From NCBI RefSeq assembly GCF_009908295.1, contig NZ_JAAALO010000004.1, positions 542,629-606,628 of the forward strand: a stretch of DNA of 64,000 nt. Reading direction: 5' to 3'. The notes beneath the pieces were generated by a model. It was not told the DNA's origin and made no database searches. It worked only from the letters and a program-made list of their open reading frames with translations. Positions 1 through 9,235 of the stretch are shown here, piece after piece. Every line of letters starts with the position of its first letter. Within the stretch, counting starts at the first letter, position 1. The position numbers and the translations under genes were made by a program. The DNA comes from Micromonospora rubida. GTDB taxonomy: Bacteria; Actinomycetota; Actinomycetes; Mycobacteriales; Micromonosporaceae.

Positions 1-2433
1 GTCTCGGGCACGTGGCGGGACCTGACGGACAACGTGAACTCGATGGCTTCGAACCTGACGTCGCAGGTGCGCAACATCGCGTCGGTGACCACCGCCGTGG
101 CGAAGGGCGACCTGTCGCAGAAGATCACCGTGGACGCGCAGGGCGAGATCCTGGAGCTGAAGAACACGGTCAACACGATGGTGGACCAGCTCTCGTCGTT
201 CGCGGACGAGGTGACCCGGGTGGCCCGCGAGGTCGGCATCGAGGGCAAGCTGGGCGGCCAGGCGCAGGTGAAGGGCGTCTCCGGCACCTGGCGGGACCTC
301 ACCGAGAACGTCAACCAGCTCGCCTCCACGCTCACCACCCAGCTTCGGGCCATCGCCCAGGTGTCGACCTCGGTGACCCGGGGCGACCTGACCCAGCGGA
401 TCGCGGTCGAGGCCCAGGGCGAGGTCGCCGAGCTGAAGGACAACATCAACCAGATGATCGTCACCCTCCGGGAGACGACGAAGAAGAACGCCGAGCAGGG
501 CTGGCTGGACTCCAACCTGGCCCGCATCGGCGGCCTGCTCCAGGGGCAGCGGGACCTCGGCGAGGTCTGTCGGATGATCATGATGGAGGTGACCCCGCTG
601 GTCGACGCGCAGCTCGGCGCGTTCTTCCTGGCCGACACCTCCGACGGCAGCATGCGGCTGCGGCTGACCGCCTCGTACGGCTACGTGGCCCGGGGGCACG
701 ACGTCACGTTCGGCCCCGGCGAGGGGCTGGTCGGGCAGGCCGCGCTGTCCCGCCGGACGATCCGGGTGAGCGCCTCCCCGGATGGCCGGCTCACCCTGCG
801 CTCGGGGCTGGCGGACACCCCGCCGGCCGACCTGGTGGTGCTGCCCGTGCTGTTCGAGGGCGAGCTGCTCGGCGTGATCGAGTTCGCCAGCGTGGCCGCC
901 TTCTCCGAACTGCACCTGTCGTTCCTGGAGCGGCTGGTGCTGACCATCGGCGTCGCGGTCAACACGATCCAGGCCAACCGGCGCACCGAGGAACTGCTGG
1001 CCCAGTCTCAGCGGCTGGCCCACGAGCTTCAGGAACAGTCGGCCGAGTTGCAGCGCACCAACGCCGAGTTGGAGGACAAGGCCCAGCTGCTGTCCGAGCA
1101 GAAGGCGAACATCGAGACCCAGAACCGGGAGATCGAGCTGGCCCGGCTCGGCCTGGAGGACAAGGCCCAGCAGCTCACCCGGGCCTCGGCGTACAAGTCG
1201 GAGTTCCTGGCCAACATGAGCCACGAGCTGCGGACGCCGCTGAACTCGCTGCTGCTGCTGGCCCGGCTGCTGGTGGAGAACTCGGAGCAGAACCTCACCC
1301 CGAAGCAGATCGAGTTCGCCCGGACCATCCACGGCTCCGGTTCGGACCTGCTGCGGCTGATCGACGACATCCTCGACCTGTCCAAGATCGAGGCGGGCCG
1401 GATGGACGTCGAGCCGACCGAGGTCCGGTTCGACGAGATCCGCGGGTTCGTGGAGCAGGCGTTCGCCCCGCAGGCCGAGGACAAGGGCCTCGGCTTCCAG
1501 GTCCAGGTGGCCGAGGAACTGTCCCCGGCACTGGTCACCGATGCCGGGCGGTTGCAGCAGATCCTGCGCAACCTGCTCTCCAACGCCGTGAAGTTCACCG
1601 ACAGCGGCACGGTGACGCTGCGGATCGCCCCGGCGTCCGAGAACATCGTCTTCGACGTGCCGGCGCTGACCAACGCCCGGCAGGTGATCGCCTTCACGGT
1701 GGTCGACACCGGCATCGGCATCTCGGACGACAAGCTGTCGCTGATCTTCGAGGCGTTCCAGCAGGCGGACGGGACGACCAGCCGGCGGTATGGCGGCACC
1801 GGGCTGGGGTTGTCGATCAGCCGGGACCTGGCCCGCCTGCTCGGCGGCTCGATCATCGTGGCCTCGGTGCCCGGGGAGGGCTCCACCTTCACCTTGTGCG
1901 TACCGGACGTGCTGGCCCCGGACGCGGTGGTCGCGCCGGCGCCACCGTCGCCGGCCCGCGCGGGACTGCCCGCGTCGCTGCTGCTGATGTCCCCGCCGGA
2001 GCTGTCGAGGATGGCCGAGACGCCGGGCACCCGTCGGCTGGAGGGCGTCACCGTGCTGATCATCGACGACGACGTGCGGAACGTCTTCGCGCTGACCAGC
2101 GCCTTGGAGTTGCACGGTATGACCGTGTTGTACTCGGATAACGGGGCGGACGGCGTCCGTCGGCTGGCCGAGCATCCGGAGGTGGACATCGTGCTGATGG
2201 ATGCGATGATGCCCGACCAGGACGGCTACGAGACCACCCGGCAGATCCGCCGTAACCACCGCTTCGCCGACCTGCCTATTGTCTTCCTGACCGCGAAGGC
2301 GATGCCGGGCGACCGCGAGTCCGCGCTCGCGGCGGGCGGCAGCGACTACATCACCAAACCGGTTGACCTGGACGACCTGATCGAGCTGATGGCGTCCTGG
2401 GTGGGCGGCAGCCGAGGCGAGGAGAGAATGTGA
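1..2433 (+). CDS. Hybrid sensor histidine kinase/response regulator, 5' end outside window
   Basis: The reading frame is open from base 1, so the N-terminus is missing and 810 residues are visible. Residues 1-160 hold repeated HAMP-type segments: the VSGTWRDLT(D/E)NVN unit occurs twice, about 92 residues apart. A GAF-like domain follows (about 190-330), then a long coiled coil. The HisKA box MSHELRTPLN has its phospho-acceptor His at visible residue 408. An HATPase_c domain with DTGIGI and GGTGLGL boxes follows. The C-terminal receiver has IIDDD, the acceptor Asp at about 734 in LMDAMMPD, and Lys in ITKPVD. It is known as the HAMP-array hybrid kinase type of actinomycetes. It overlaps the next gene by 4 bases (ATGTGA), implying translational coupling to that regulator. 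The stimulus is unknown. Confidence 0.93.
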   Translation, partial: VSGTWRDLTDNVNSMASNLTSQVRNIASVTTAVAKGDLSQKITVDAQGEILELKNTVNTMVDQLSSFADEVTRVAREVGIEGKLGGQAQVKGVSGTWRDLTENVNQLASTLTTQLRAIAQVSTSVTRGDLTQRIAVEAQGEVAELKDNINQMIVTLRETTKKNAEQGWLDSNLARIGGLLQGQRDLGEVCRMIMMEVTPLVDAQLGAFFLADTSDGSMRLRLTASYGYVARGHDVTFGPGEGLVGQAALSRRTIRVSASPDGRLTLRSGLADTPPADLVVLPVLFEGELLGVIEFASVAAFSELHLSFLERLVLTIGVAVNTIQANRRTEELLAQSQRLAHELQEQSAELQRTNAELEDKAQLLSEQKANIETQNREIELARLGLEDKAQQLTRASAYKSEFLANMSHELRTPLNSLLLLARLLVENSEQNLTPKQIEFARTIHGSGSDLLRLIDDILDLSKIEAGRMDVEPTEVRFDEIRGFVEQAFAPQAEDKGLGFQVQVAEELSPALVTDAGRLQQILRNLLSNAVKFTDSGTVTLRIAPASENIVFDVPALTNARQVIAFTVVDTGIGISDDKLSLIFEAFQQADGTTSRRYGGTGLGLSISRDLARLLGGSIIVASVPGEGSTFTLCVPDVLAPDAVVAPAPPSPARAGLPASLLLMSPPELSRMAETPGTRRLEGVTVLIIDDDVRNVFALTSALELHGMTVLYSDNGADGVRRLAEHPEVDIVLMDAMMPDQDGYETTRQIRRNHRFADLPIVFLTAKAMPGDRESALAAGGSDYITKPVDLDDLIELMASWVGGSRGEERM

Positions 2434-2981
2434 GCCAGACGGCCAAGGCGCTGTTGGTCGACGACCGGCGGGAGAATCTGATGGCCCTGGAGGCGATTCT
2501 CCAGGGGCTGCCGGTGCAGTCGGTTGCTGTGGAGAGCGGCGAGGCGGCGCTCAAGCAGTTGCTGGTGGACGACTTCGCGGTGATCCTGCTGGACGCGCAG
2601 ATGCCCGACATGGACGGCTTCGAGACCGCCAGCCACATCAAGCGGCGGGAACGCACCCGGCACGTGCCGATCATCTTCCTCACGGCGGCAGACAAGGACG
2701 CCCAGCTCGCCCTGCGCGGGTACGCGGTCGGTGCGGTCGACTACCTGACCAAGCCCTTCGACCCGTGGGTGCTGCGGGCCAAGGTGTCGGTCTTCGTCGA
2801 GCTGTGGGTCAAGACCCGGCAACTCGCCGCCCAGTCGGACCTGGTCCGCGAGCGCGAGACGCAGTGGCGCACGCTCACCGACGCCGTCGACGAGGCCACC
2901 GCCCTGCTCCGGGCCGAGGGCCCGGACGCCCGCTCCCGCGCCGTCGACCTGCTGGAGCAGGCGCGCTGGGGCAACCGGTGA
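2430..2981 (+). CDS. Single-domain response regulator
   Basis: This is a 183-residue protein starting at GTG 2430, four bases inside the upstream kinase gene and preceded by GGCGAGGAGAGA. A receiver domain spans about residues 5-125: LLVDDRREN supplies the acidic pair, ILLDAQMPDMDG the acceptor Asp, and FLTAAD with TKPFDP the conserved Thr and Lys. The last 60 residues are charged and helical, and I see no DNA-binding output domain. It probably accepts phosphate from the neighbouring kinase as part of a relay (inference). The output partner is not visible. Confidence 0.9.
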   Translation: MSQTAKALLVDDRRENLMALEAILQGLPVQSVAVESGEAALKQLLVDDFAVILLDAQMPDMDGFETASHIKRRERTRHVPIIFLTAADKDAQLALRGYAVGAVDYLTKPFDPWVLRAKVSVFVELWVKTRQLAAQSDLVRERETQWRTLTDAVDEATALLRAEGPDARSRAVDLLEQARWGNR

Positions 2982-2997
2982 GCCGGGCCGCCGGCGC

Positions 2998-3525
2998 CTA
3001 GAGGTCCGTGAACGGCCCGGCGTACGCGAACGCGCCCTGGAGGTGCGGCTGCCACGCGCTCAACGGCCGCGCCATGAAGAACTGCGGCCCCCACGGGCCG
3101 GGCGGCGTCACGCCCAGCTCGACCGCCGGCCGGAAGCCGAACCTCGGGTAGTACTCCGGGTGCCCGAGCAGCACCACCAGTGGCTCGTCGAGCGCGTCGG
3201 CGGCACCGAGCACCGCGTGCATCAGCGCGGAGCCGACGCCGCGACGCTGCCAGGCCGGCAGCACCCCGATCGGCCCCAGCCCGAGCGCCACCGGCGCTCC
3301 GGCCACCGTGCCCCGGGTGGCGACCACGTGGCCGACGACCTGGCCGTCCGCGTCGGTGGCGACGAGGGAGAGCGAGGGCAGCCAGCCGTCGTCGACGCGG
3401 AGCGCGTCGACCAGGGTGACTTCCACGGGTACGCTGCCGTCGTCCGTGGCGAAGGCGGCGCGGTGCACGGCGCGGACGGCATCGACGTCGGCGGGAGTTT
3501 CCCGTCTGATCAGCATCCGGGACAC
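2998..3525 (-). CDS. GNAT-family N-acetyltransferase
   Basis: 175 residues. The acetyl-CoA-binding motif A is clear in the centre (GVLPAWQRRGVGSALM, matching R/Q-x-x-G-x-G/A), preceded by the usual beta-strand GLGPIGVLP. The C-terminal half (YYPRFGFRPAVELGV) resembles the predicted YhbS-like N-acetyltransferases that end in a GF/FGF segment. The start is GTG 3525, with an alternative ATG at 3516; neither has a strong ribosome site. It converges on the preceding response regulator with only 16 bases between. The substrate cannot be predicted. Confidence 0.85.
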   Translation of the reverse strand: MSRMLIRRETPADVDAVRAVHRAAFATDDGSVPVEVTLVDALRVDDGWLPSLSLVATDADGQVVGHVVATRGTVAGAPVALGLGPIGVLPAWQRRGVGSALMHAVLGAADALDEPLVVLLGHPEYYPRFGFRPAVELGVTPPGPWGPQFFMARPLSAWQPHLQGAFAYAGPFTDL

Positions 3526-3570
3526 GGTAGGTCACGACGGGTGTCGAGCGCGCCGGATTAACGGCCGGCC

Positions 3571-4068
3571 CTACCGGCCGTGACCCGTGGCGGCGCGGCG
3601 GGCCCGCCACCGTTCGCCGAGCGAGTCGATCTCCTCCTGGACGAAGACGAAGAAGTCGCGCATCTCGGAGACTCGTTCACCGGCCGGGGTGCTCCGGCCG
3701 GCGAGGGCGTCGACGCCGCCGTCGGCGATGTCGATGAAGTTCTTGTAGAGGCCGGTCTTGGTGATCGTGCCCTCGTACCAGGGGTTGTCCGGCAGTCGGT
3801 AGCGGTCCCGCCGGGACCCCTTCACCGGCTCGCGGGCCAGCATGCCGAACTGGGTCAGGTAGCGGACCGCGCCGGAGACCGCCGCCGCGCTGACCCCGAG
3901 CCGCTCGCCGATCTCGGCGGCGGTCAGCGGCTGGTCCGCACTCATGACCGTGAACAGCGCCCGGGCCGCCATCCGGGGGAAGCCGACCTCCGCGAACGCC
4001 ATGGCCATCCTCTCGACGAAGAGGTGGACGGCCTCGTCGTTGCCTTGGGGCGGCTCGGCGGCGCTCAT
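3571..4068 (-). CDS. GbsR/MarR-type winged-helix repressor
   Basis: 165 residues from ATG 4068, which has a good GAGGAG ribosome site; the longer open frame upstream runs antisense to the ABC gene and is not used. A winged helix-turn-helix lies at about residues 25-95: ADQPLTAAEIGERLGVSAAAVSGAVRYL is helix-turn-helix sequence (quoted here only as residues around GERLGVSAAAVSG), followed by the wing REPVKGSRRDRYRL. The rest is helical and probably dimerises. It is transcribed divergently from an ABC exporter pair, the usual arrangement for a local drug-efflux repressor. The ligand is unknown. Confidence 0.85.
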   Translation of the reverse strand: MSAAEPPQGNDEAVHLFVERMAMAFAEVGFPRMAARALFTVMSADQPLTAAEIGERLGVSAAAVSGAVRYLTQFGMLAREPVKGSRRDRYRLPDNPWYEGTITKTGLYKNFIDIADGGVDALAGRSTPAGERVSEMRDFFVFVQEEIDSLGERWRARRAATGHGR

Positions 4069-4116
4069 CGGGGGCTCCTCGGCGTAGGTCGGAAGCCAGA
4101 TCGTGCCCCAGCCTCC

Positions 4117-4146
4117 ACAGTCTTCACAACTTTCTGAAAACACTGT
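4117..4146. promoter_or_regulatory. Divergent promoter/operator region with inverted repeat
   Basis: The short, locally AT-rich gap between the MarR-type repressor and the ABC exporter holds a 5-bp inverted repeat, ACAGT (4117-4121) and ACTGT (4142-4146). Inside it lies TTCA-N8-TGAA (4123-4138). It ends 12 bases before the ABC start codon, a position suited to repression. Assignment to the adjacent repressor is inference. Confidence 0.4.
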
Positions 4147-4158
4147 AACTTCTGATGC

Positions 4159-5076
4159 ATGGAAAATCCGATAGCGGTCTCCGGCCTGATCAAGGCATTC
4201 GGCCGGACCCGGGCGCTCGACGAGCTGGACCTGACCGTCCGCGCCGGTGAGGTGCACGGCTTCCTGGGGCCCAACGGCGCCGGCAAGTCCACCGCCATCC
4301 GGGTGCTGCTCGGCCTGCTGCGGGCGGACGCGGGGGCCGTCCGCCTGCTCGGCGGCGATCCGTGGCGGGACGCCGTCGCCCTGCACCGCCGCCTGGCGTA
4401 CGTGCCGGGCGACGTGACCCTCTGGCCCAACCTCACCGGGGGCGAGGTGATCGACCTGCTCGGCCGGATGCGCGGCGGCATCGACCGCGCCCGCCGCGAC
4501 GAGTTGCTCGCCGCCTTCGAGCTGGACCCGCGCAAGAAGGGCCGGGCGTACTCGAAGGGCAACCGGCAGAAGGTCGGCCTGGTCGCCGCCCTCGCCTCCG
4601 ACGCGGAGCTGCTGATCCTCGACGAGCCCACCTCCGGCCTCGACCCGCTGATGGAGGAGGTCTTCCAGCACTGGGTGGGCCGGGCCCGCGCCGACGGCCG
4701 CACCGTCCTGCTCTCCAGCCACATCCTCGGCGAGGTCGAGGCGCTCTGCGACCGGGTGACGATCATCCGCAACGGCCGCGCCGTGGAAACCGGCACCCTC
4801 ACCGGGCTGCGCCACCTCCAGCGCACCTCCGTCGACGCCGAGCTGGCCGGGCCGCCGCACGGGCTGGCCGAGCTGGCCGGCGTGCACGACCTGCGGGTCG
4901 ACGGCGACCGGGTCCGCTTCGACGTGGACACCCCGGCGCTCGACGCCGCGCTGCGCCGGCTCACCGAGATCGGCGTACGGGGCCTGGTCAGCCGGCCGCC
5001 CACGTTGGAGGAGCTGTTCCTGCGGCACTACGAGTCGGCCGGCGCCGCCGGTGCACCCGCCGGGGTGGCCCGGTGA
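4159..5076 (+). CDS. ABC exporter ATP-binding protein
   Basis: 305 residues starting at ATG 4159. The nucleotide-binding domain covers about residues 5-225: Walker A GPNGAGKS, Q-loop region replaced by VPGDVTLWPNLTG, a weak signature region (YSKGNRQKVGL in place of LSGGQ), Walker B LLILDEPTSGLD and switch SSHILGEVE. The C-terminal 80 residues are the regulatory extension typical of drug- or antibiotic-export ATPases. It overlaps the permease gene by 4 bases (GTGA). It powers export together with the next gene; the substrate is not evident. Confidence 0.92.
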   Translation: MENPIAVSGLIKAFGRTRALDELDLTVRAGEVHGFLGPNGAGKSTAIRVLLGLLRADAGAVRLLGGDPWRDAVALHRRLAYVPGDVTLWPNLTGGEVIDLLGRMRGGIDRARRDELLAAFELDPRKKGRAYSKGNRQKVGLVAALASDAELLILDEPTSGLDPLMEEVFQHWVGRARADGRTVLLSSHILGEVEALCDRVTIIRNGRAVETGTLTGLRHLQRTSVDAELAGPPHGLAELAGVHDLRVDGDRVRFDVDTPALDAALRRLTEIGVRGLVSRPPTLEELFLRHYESAGAAGAPAGVAR

Positions 5077-6656
5077 CCGGCGCCCGGCACCTGGTCCGGC
5101 TGATCCTGCGCCGGGACCGGGTGCTGCTGCCGATCTGGGTGCTGCTGATCGCGGTCCTGCCGGCCAGCTACGCCGAGACGTACGCCGAGCTGTACCCGAC
5201 CGCCGCCCAGCGCGCCGAGTACGCGGCCACCACCGCCGGCAACCCGTCGATCGAGGCCCTGCTCGGCCCGGCGTACGGCGACAGCGTCGGCGCGCTCGCC
5301 GCCCAGCGGTCCGGGCTGCTGCACCTGATCGTGGGCCTGATCAGCCTGCTCGTCGTCGTCCGGCACACCCGGGCCGAGGAGGAGGCGGGCCGGCGGGAGC
5401 TGCTCGGCGCCACCGTCCTCGGCCGGTACGCCGGGCTGGCCGCCGCGCTGCTCGTCACGTACGCGGCGGACCTGCTGCTCGGGCTGCTCGTGGCCGGCGG
5501 CCTGGTCGCCGCCGGCCTGCCCGCGGCCGGCTCCCTGGTGTTCGGGCTGTCGGTCACCCTCGCCGGGGCGTTCTTCGCCACCGTGGGCGCACTCGCCGCG
5601 CAGCTCACCGAGAGCGCGGGCGGTGCCAGGGGGCTGGGCGTCGCGGCGCTCGGGGTGGCGTTCCTGGTCCGGCTCGCCGGGGACGCGGGCGGGGCGGAGT
5701 GGCTGAGCTGGCTCTCCCCGTTGGGCTGGGCCCAGCGCACCCACCCCTACGTCGGCGAGCGCTGGTGGCCGCTCGCGCTGCTGGCGGCGCTGGCGGCGCT
5801 GGTCGGCGCGGTGGCGTTCCGGCTCTCGGCGCGGCGCGACCTCGGCGCGGGCGTGCTGCCACCGCGCCTCGGCCCGGCCACCGCAGGCCCCGCCCTCGCC
5901 GGCCCGTGGGGGCTGGCCTGGCGGCTGAACCGGGTCGCGCTGCTCGGCTGGACGATCGGCGCGGCGGCCCTCGGCGCGGTGCTCGGCGGCGCCGCCGAGG
6001 CGGCCGGGGACGCGGTGGACGGCAACGAGACCGTCGCCCGGCTGATGGAGCGGCTCGGCGGCTCGGCGTCGATCGCCGAGGCGTACCTCGGGACGACCCT
6101 GAGCATCACCGCGCTCGCCGCCGCCGGCTACGGCATCCAGGCCGCGCTGCGGATGCGGACCGAGGAGACCGGCCAGCGCGCCGAGCCGGTCCTGACCACC
6201 GGGGTGAGCCGGTCCCGCTGGCTGCTCGGCCACCTGGCCTTCGCCCTGCTCGGCCCGGCGGTGATGCTGGCGGTGGCCGGCGCGGTCACCGGGCTCGCCT
6301 ACGGCCTCAGCAGCTCCGATGTGGCCGGCAAGGTGCCCCGGCTGACCGGGGCGGCGCTGGCCCACGTGCCGGCGGTCTGGGTGTTGGTCGGCGTGGCGGT
6401 GCTGCTGTTCGGCCTGCTGCCCCGGATCAGCGTCGGCGCGGCCTGGGCGGCGCTCGCCGGCTGCCTGCTCCTCGGCCAGCTCGGCGCGGTGCTGGAGCTG
6501 AGCCAGTGGCTGCTGGACCTGTCCCCGTTCACCCACACCCCGCAGGTCCTGGGCGGCCCGGTGCCCGCCACCCCGCTGCTGGCCCTGACCGGCACGGCCG
6601 TCGGGCTGGCCACGGCGGGCCTGTTCACCTTCCGCCGCCGCGACCTGCCCGCCTGA
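5073..6656 (+). CDS. ABC transporter permease, antibiotic-exporter type
   Basis: 527 residues from GTG 5073, overlapping the stop codon of the ATPase gene. About twelve hydrophobic segments form two similar halves, separated near residue 270 by a basic linker (FRLSARRDLGAG). The length and two-half layout match the large permeases annotated as exporters of polyketide-like antibiotics (COG3559-like). With the preceding ATPase and divergent repressor it forms a self-contained efflux module. The actual substrate is unknown; the genome's own metabolite or an imported toxin are both possible. Confidence 0.85.
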   Translation: MTGARHLVRLILRRDRVLLPIWVLLIAVLPASYAETYAELYPTAAQRAEYAATTAGNPSIEALLGPAYGDSVGALAAQRSGLLHLIVGLISLLVVVRHTRAEEEAGRRELLGATVLGRYAGLAAALLVTYAADLLLGLLVAGGLVAAGLPAAGSLVFGLSVTLAGAFFATVGALAAQLTESAGGARGLGVAALGVAFLVRLAGDAGGAEWLSWLSPLGWAQRTHPYVGERWWPLALLAALAALVGAVAFRLSARRDLGAGVLPPRLGPATAGPALAGPWGLAWRLNRVALLGWTIGAAALGAVLGGAAEAAGDAVDGNETVARLMERLGGSASIAEAYLGTTLSITALAAAGYGIQAALRMRTEETGQRAEPVLTTGVSRSRWLLGHLAFALLGPAVMLAVAGAVTGLAYGLSSSDVAGKVPRLTGAALAHVPAVWVLVGVAVLLFGLLPRISVGAAWAALAGCLLLGQLGAVLELSQWLLDLSPFTHTPQVLGGPVPATPLLALTGTAVGLATAGLFTFRRRDLPA

Positions 6657-6664
6657 GCGCGACC

Positions 6665-6693
6665 GCCCCCACTGCCGGTCCGGGCGGTGGGGC
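6665..6693. terminator. Bidirectional hairpin between convergent genes
   Basis: GCCCCCACTGCC (6665-6676) pairs with GGGCGGTGGGGC (6682-6693) around a five-base loop, with one bulge. It sits between the ends of the ABC permease and STAS genes, as expected for a shared terminator. No T tract is visible, which is common in GC-rich actinomycetes. Confidence 0.55.
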
Positions 6694-6706
6694 GCGGGCG
6701 GGCAGG

Positions 6707-7042
6707 TCAGTCGGTGGGGGCGCCGTTGCGGATCATCAGGGCCGAGCGGAGGCCGGTGATGTCCAGGACCCGGAGCAGGAAGTCACCGACGCCGGTCAGG
6801 ACGAGCAGGCTCTGCGCGTGGCTGGTCTTGCGGCTGAGCACGACCAGGGTGCCCAGCCCCTGGGAGTCGCAGAACGTGACGCCGCCCAGATCGAGGACGA
6901 TCCGTGGGGGCGGATCGGCGAGCACCTCGTTGACGACGGTCGAAAGTTGGGTGGCCGTGAGCATGTCGATCTCACCGGCGAGGCGAAGCACCACTTCATC
7001 GCCCGTCCGGTGTAGCGTGATGGACAGTTCGGCACGATCCAC
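6707..7042 (-). CDS. STAS-domain anti-sigma factor antagonist
   Basis: 111 residues from GTG 7042, essentially one STAS domain. The phosphorylation loop VTFCDSQGLGTLVVL carries the conserved D-S-x-G-L with the regulatory Ser. Such proteins bind anti-sigma kinases of the RsbW/SpoIIAB type when unphosphorylated, releasing an alternative sigma factor (family knowledge). No partner kinase or sigma gene is adjacent, so the partner must be elsewhere. Confidence 0.88.
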   Translation of the reverse strand: MDRAELSITLHRTGDEVVLRLAGEIDMLTATQLSTVVNEVLADPPPRIVLDLGGVTFCDSQGLGTLVVLSRKTSHAQSLLVLTGVGDFLLRVLDITGLRSALMIRNGAPTD

Positions 7043-7185
7043 CCGATCAGCCTAGCGCGAACCGGGTCCTCCGGCCCGTCGAGGCGCTCCCAGCTCGCCC
7101 GGCCAGCCACTTCGCGTGAGCCCGGTAACCCCCGACCAGGGGTGGCTGCCGATTCGCCGTCCGGCGCTGACACAATGGCGGCATC

Positions 7186-8523
7186 GTGACCGATACCTTT
7201 TCCGCCGGATCTGGCCGCTACCCGGCCGACGCGCCGGCCTCCGAGGCCCTGTTCGCCCGCGCCCGCACCCTCGTGCCGGGCGGGGTGAACTCCCCCGTGC
7301 GCGCGTTCCACGCCGTCGGCGGCACCCCGCGCTTCATGGTCCGGGGGGAGGGGCCCTGGCTGTACGACGCGGACGGCCGGCGCTACGTCGACCTGGTCTG
7401 CTCGTGGGGGCCGCTGCTCCTCGGGCACGCCCACCCGGAGGTGGTCGAGGCCGTCCAGTCCGCCGCCGCCCTGGGAACCAGCTTCGGCACCCCGACCCCC
7501 GGCGAGGTCGAGTTGGCCGCCGAGATCGTCGACCGCACCCCGGTCGAGCAGGTCCGGCTGGTCAACTCGGGCACCGAGGCCACCATGTCGGCGATCCGGC
7601 TGGCCCGGGGCTTCACCGGCCGCTCGAAGATCATCAAGTTCGCCGGCTGCTACCACGGGCACTCCGACGGGCTGCTCGCCGCCGCCGGCTCCGGCGTGGC
7701 CACCCTCGGCCTGCCCGACTCGCCCGGCGTCACCGGCGCGGCGGCCGGCGACACCATCGTGCTTCCGTACAACGACGTCGCCGCCGTCGAGGAGGCGTTC
7801 GCCGCCGAAGGGCCGCACATCGCCGCGGTGATCACCGAGGCGGCGGCCGGCAACATGGGCGTGATCGCCCCCCGCGACGGGTTCAACTCCCAGCTCGCCC
7901 GGATCGCCCACGCGCACGGCGCGCTGCTGATCGTCGACGAGGTGATGACCGGGTTCCGGGTCTCCCGCTCCGGGTGGCACGGCCTCGACCCCTCCGACGC
8001 CGACCTGTGGACGTACGGGAAGGTCATGGGCGGTGGCCTGCCGGCCGCGGCGTTCGGCGGGCGCGCGGAGATCATGGGGCGGCTCGCCCCGGCCGGCCCG
8101 GTCTACCAGGCCGGCACCCTCTCCGGTAACCCGCTCGCCTGCGCCGCCGGCCTGGCCACGCTGCGGCTGGCCGACGACGCCGTCTACCGCAGGCTCGACG
8201 AGACGGCCGCCCTGGTGAGCAAGCTCGCCGCCGACGCGTTGACCGCTGCCGGGGTCCCGCACCGGCTGTCGTACGCGGGCAGCATGTTCTCGATCTTCTT
8301 CACGGACGCCGACGTGGTCGACTACGACAGCGCCCGGACCCAGCAGGTCCCGGCGTTCAAGGCGTTCTTCCACTCGATGCTCGCCGACGGGGTCTACCTG
8401 CCGCCAAGCGCGTTCGAGGCCTGGTTCGTCTCGGCGGCGATCGACGACGCCGCGTGTGAGCAGATCGCCGCGGCCCTGCCCGCAGCGGCGAACGCGGCGG
8501 CAGCGGCGGGCAACGGGGGGTAG
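7186..8523 (+). CDS. hemL: Glutamate-1-semialdehyde 2,1-aminomutase
   Basis: 445 residues from GTG 7186. This is the PLP enzyme that makes 5-aminolevulinate from glutamate-1-semialdehyde in the C5 haem pathway. The N-terminal LVPGGVNSPVRAF and GTEATMSAIRLARG boxes are typical of HemL, and the PLP lysine lies in TYGKVMGGGLP near residue 285, with GTLSGNPLA after it. Length matches the family (about 430-450). It is followed at short distance by cytochrome c maturation genes, which links haem supply and haem use. Confidence 0.95.
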   Translation: MTDTFSAGSGRYPADAPASEALFARARTLVPGGVNSPVRAFHAVGGTPRFMVRGEGPWLYDADGRRYVDLVCSWGPLLLGHAHPEVVEAVQSAAALGTSFGTPTPGEVELAAEIVDRTPVEQVRLVNSGTEATMSAIRLARGFTGRSKIIKFAGCYHGHSDGLLAAAGSGVATLGLPDSPGVTGAAAGDTIVLPYNDVAAVEEAFAAEGPHIAAVITEAAAGNMGVIAPRDGFNSQLARIAHAHGALLIVDEVMTGFRVSRSGWHGLDPSDADLWTYGKVMGGGLPAAAFGGRAEIMGRLAPAGPVYQAGTLSGNPLACAAGLATLRLADDAVYRRLDETAALVSKLAADALTAAGVPHRLSYAGSMFSIFFTDADVVDYDSARTQQVPAFKAFFHSMLADGVYLPPSAFEAWFVSAAIDDAACEQIAAALPAAANAAAAAGNGG

Positions 8524-8587
8524 TGGTGAGCGCGAGGAGTGAGCTGGTTTTGCGAGCCCCGCAGTCGCGAACGAAGGGAGCGCTGCG

Positions 8588-9235
8588 GTGAGCAAGACCG
8601 TGGTCCACGTGCTGCGGCACGGCGAGGTGCACAACCCGGATCAGATCCTCTACGGCCGGCTGCCCGGCTTCCGCCTGTCGGAGCTGGGCGTGCAGATGGC
8701 CAAGGCGGCGGCCCAGGGGCTCGCCGAGCGGGACGTGGTGCACGTGGTGGCCAGCCCCCTCGAACGCGCCCAGCAGACCGCCGAGCCGATCGCCGGGCAG
8801 TTCGGCCTGCCCGTCGGGGTGGACGAGCGGCTGATCGAGAGCGCCAACTGGTTCGAGGGCAAGAAGGTCTCCCCGGGCGACGGGTCGTTCCGCGACCCGC
8901 GCAACTGGTGGGTGCTGCGCGACCCGGTCACCCCGTCCTGGGGCGAGGCGTACCGGGTCATCGCGGAGCGGATGTTCGCCGCCCTGCACGCGGCCCGGGT
9001 GGCCGCCGAGGGGCGCGAGGCCGTGCTGGTCTCCCACCAGCTCCCGATCTGGACGCTGCGCCGCCACGTCGAGCGCAAGCGGCTCTGGCACGACCCGCGC
9101 CGGCGGCAGTGCGGCCTGGCCAGCCTCACCTCGTTCCACTTCGACGGCGCGAAGATCGCCGGGATCGGCTACAGCGAGCCGGCCGCCCACCTGATCGCCA
9201 CCTCGCCGACCGCCCGGACGGCCAAGGGAGCCTGA
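8588..9235 (+). CDS. Histidine phosphatase (phosphoglycerate mutase-like)
   Basis: 215 residues from GTG 8588. The catalytic LRHGEVHNPD box (RHG at residues 10-12) starts the protein, and the second histidine lies in VLVSHQLPI; SPLERAQQTAEPIA is the conserved phosphate-pocket segment. It belongs to the two-histidine acid phosphatase family. Its last base overlaps the next start (TGATG), so it is in the cytochrome c maturation operon. Whether it acts on a small metabolite or a sugar phosphate is not clear. Confidence 0.88.
   Translation: MSKTVVHVLRHGEVHNPDQILYGRLPGFRLSELGVQMAKAAAQGLAERDVVHVVASPLERAQQTAEPIAGQFGLPVGVDERLIESANWFEGKKVSPGDGSFRDPRNWWVLRDPVTPSWGEAYRVIAERMFAALHAARVAAEGREAVLVSHQLPIWTLRRHVERKRLWHDPRRRQCGLASLTSFHFDGAKIAGIGYSEPAAHLIATSPTARTAKGA

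Noticed and set aside
12..2141. Long 709-residue open frame overlapping the histidine kinase
   Set aside because: Arg/Gly/Pro-rich shadow of the kinase in the next frame, without any domain; the kinase frame has all expected motifs.
3571..5028. 485-residue form of the GbsR/MarR-type regulator
   Set aside because: The extension runs antisense through the ABC ATPase gene; ATG 4068 has a good ribosome site and gives the normal family length.
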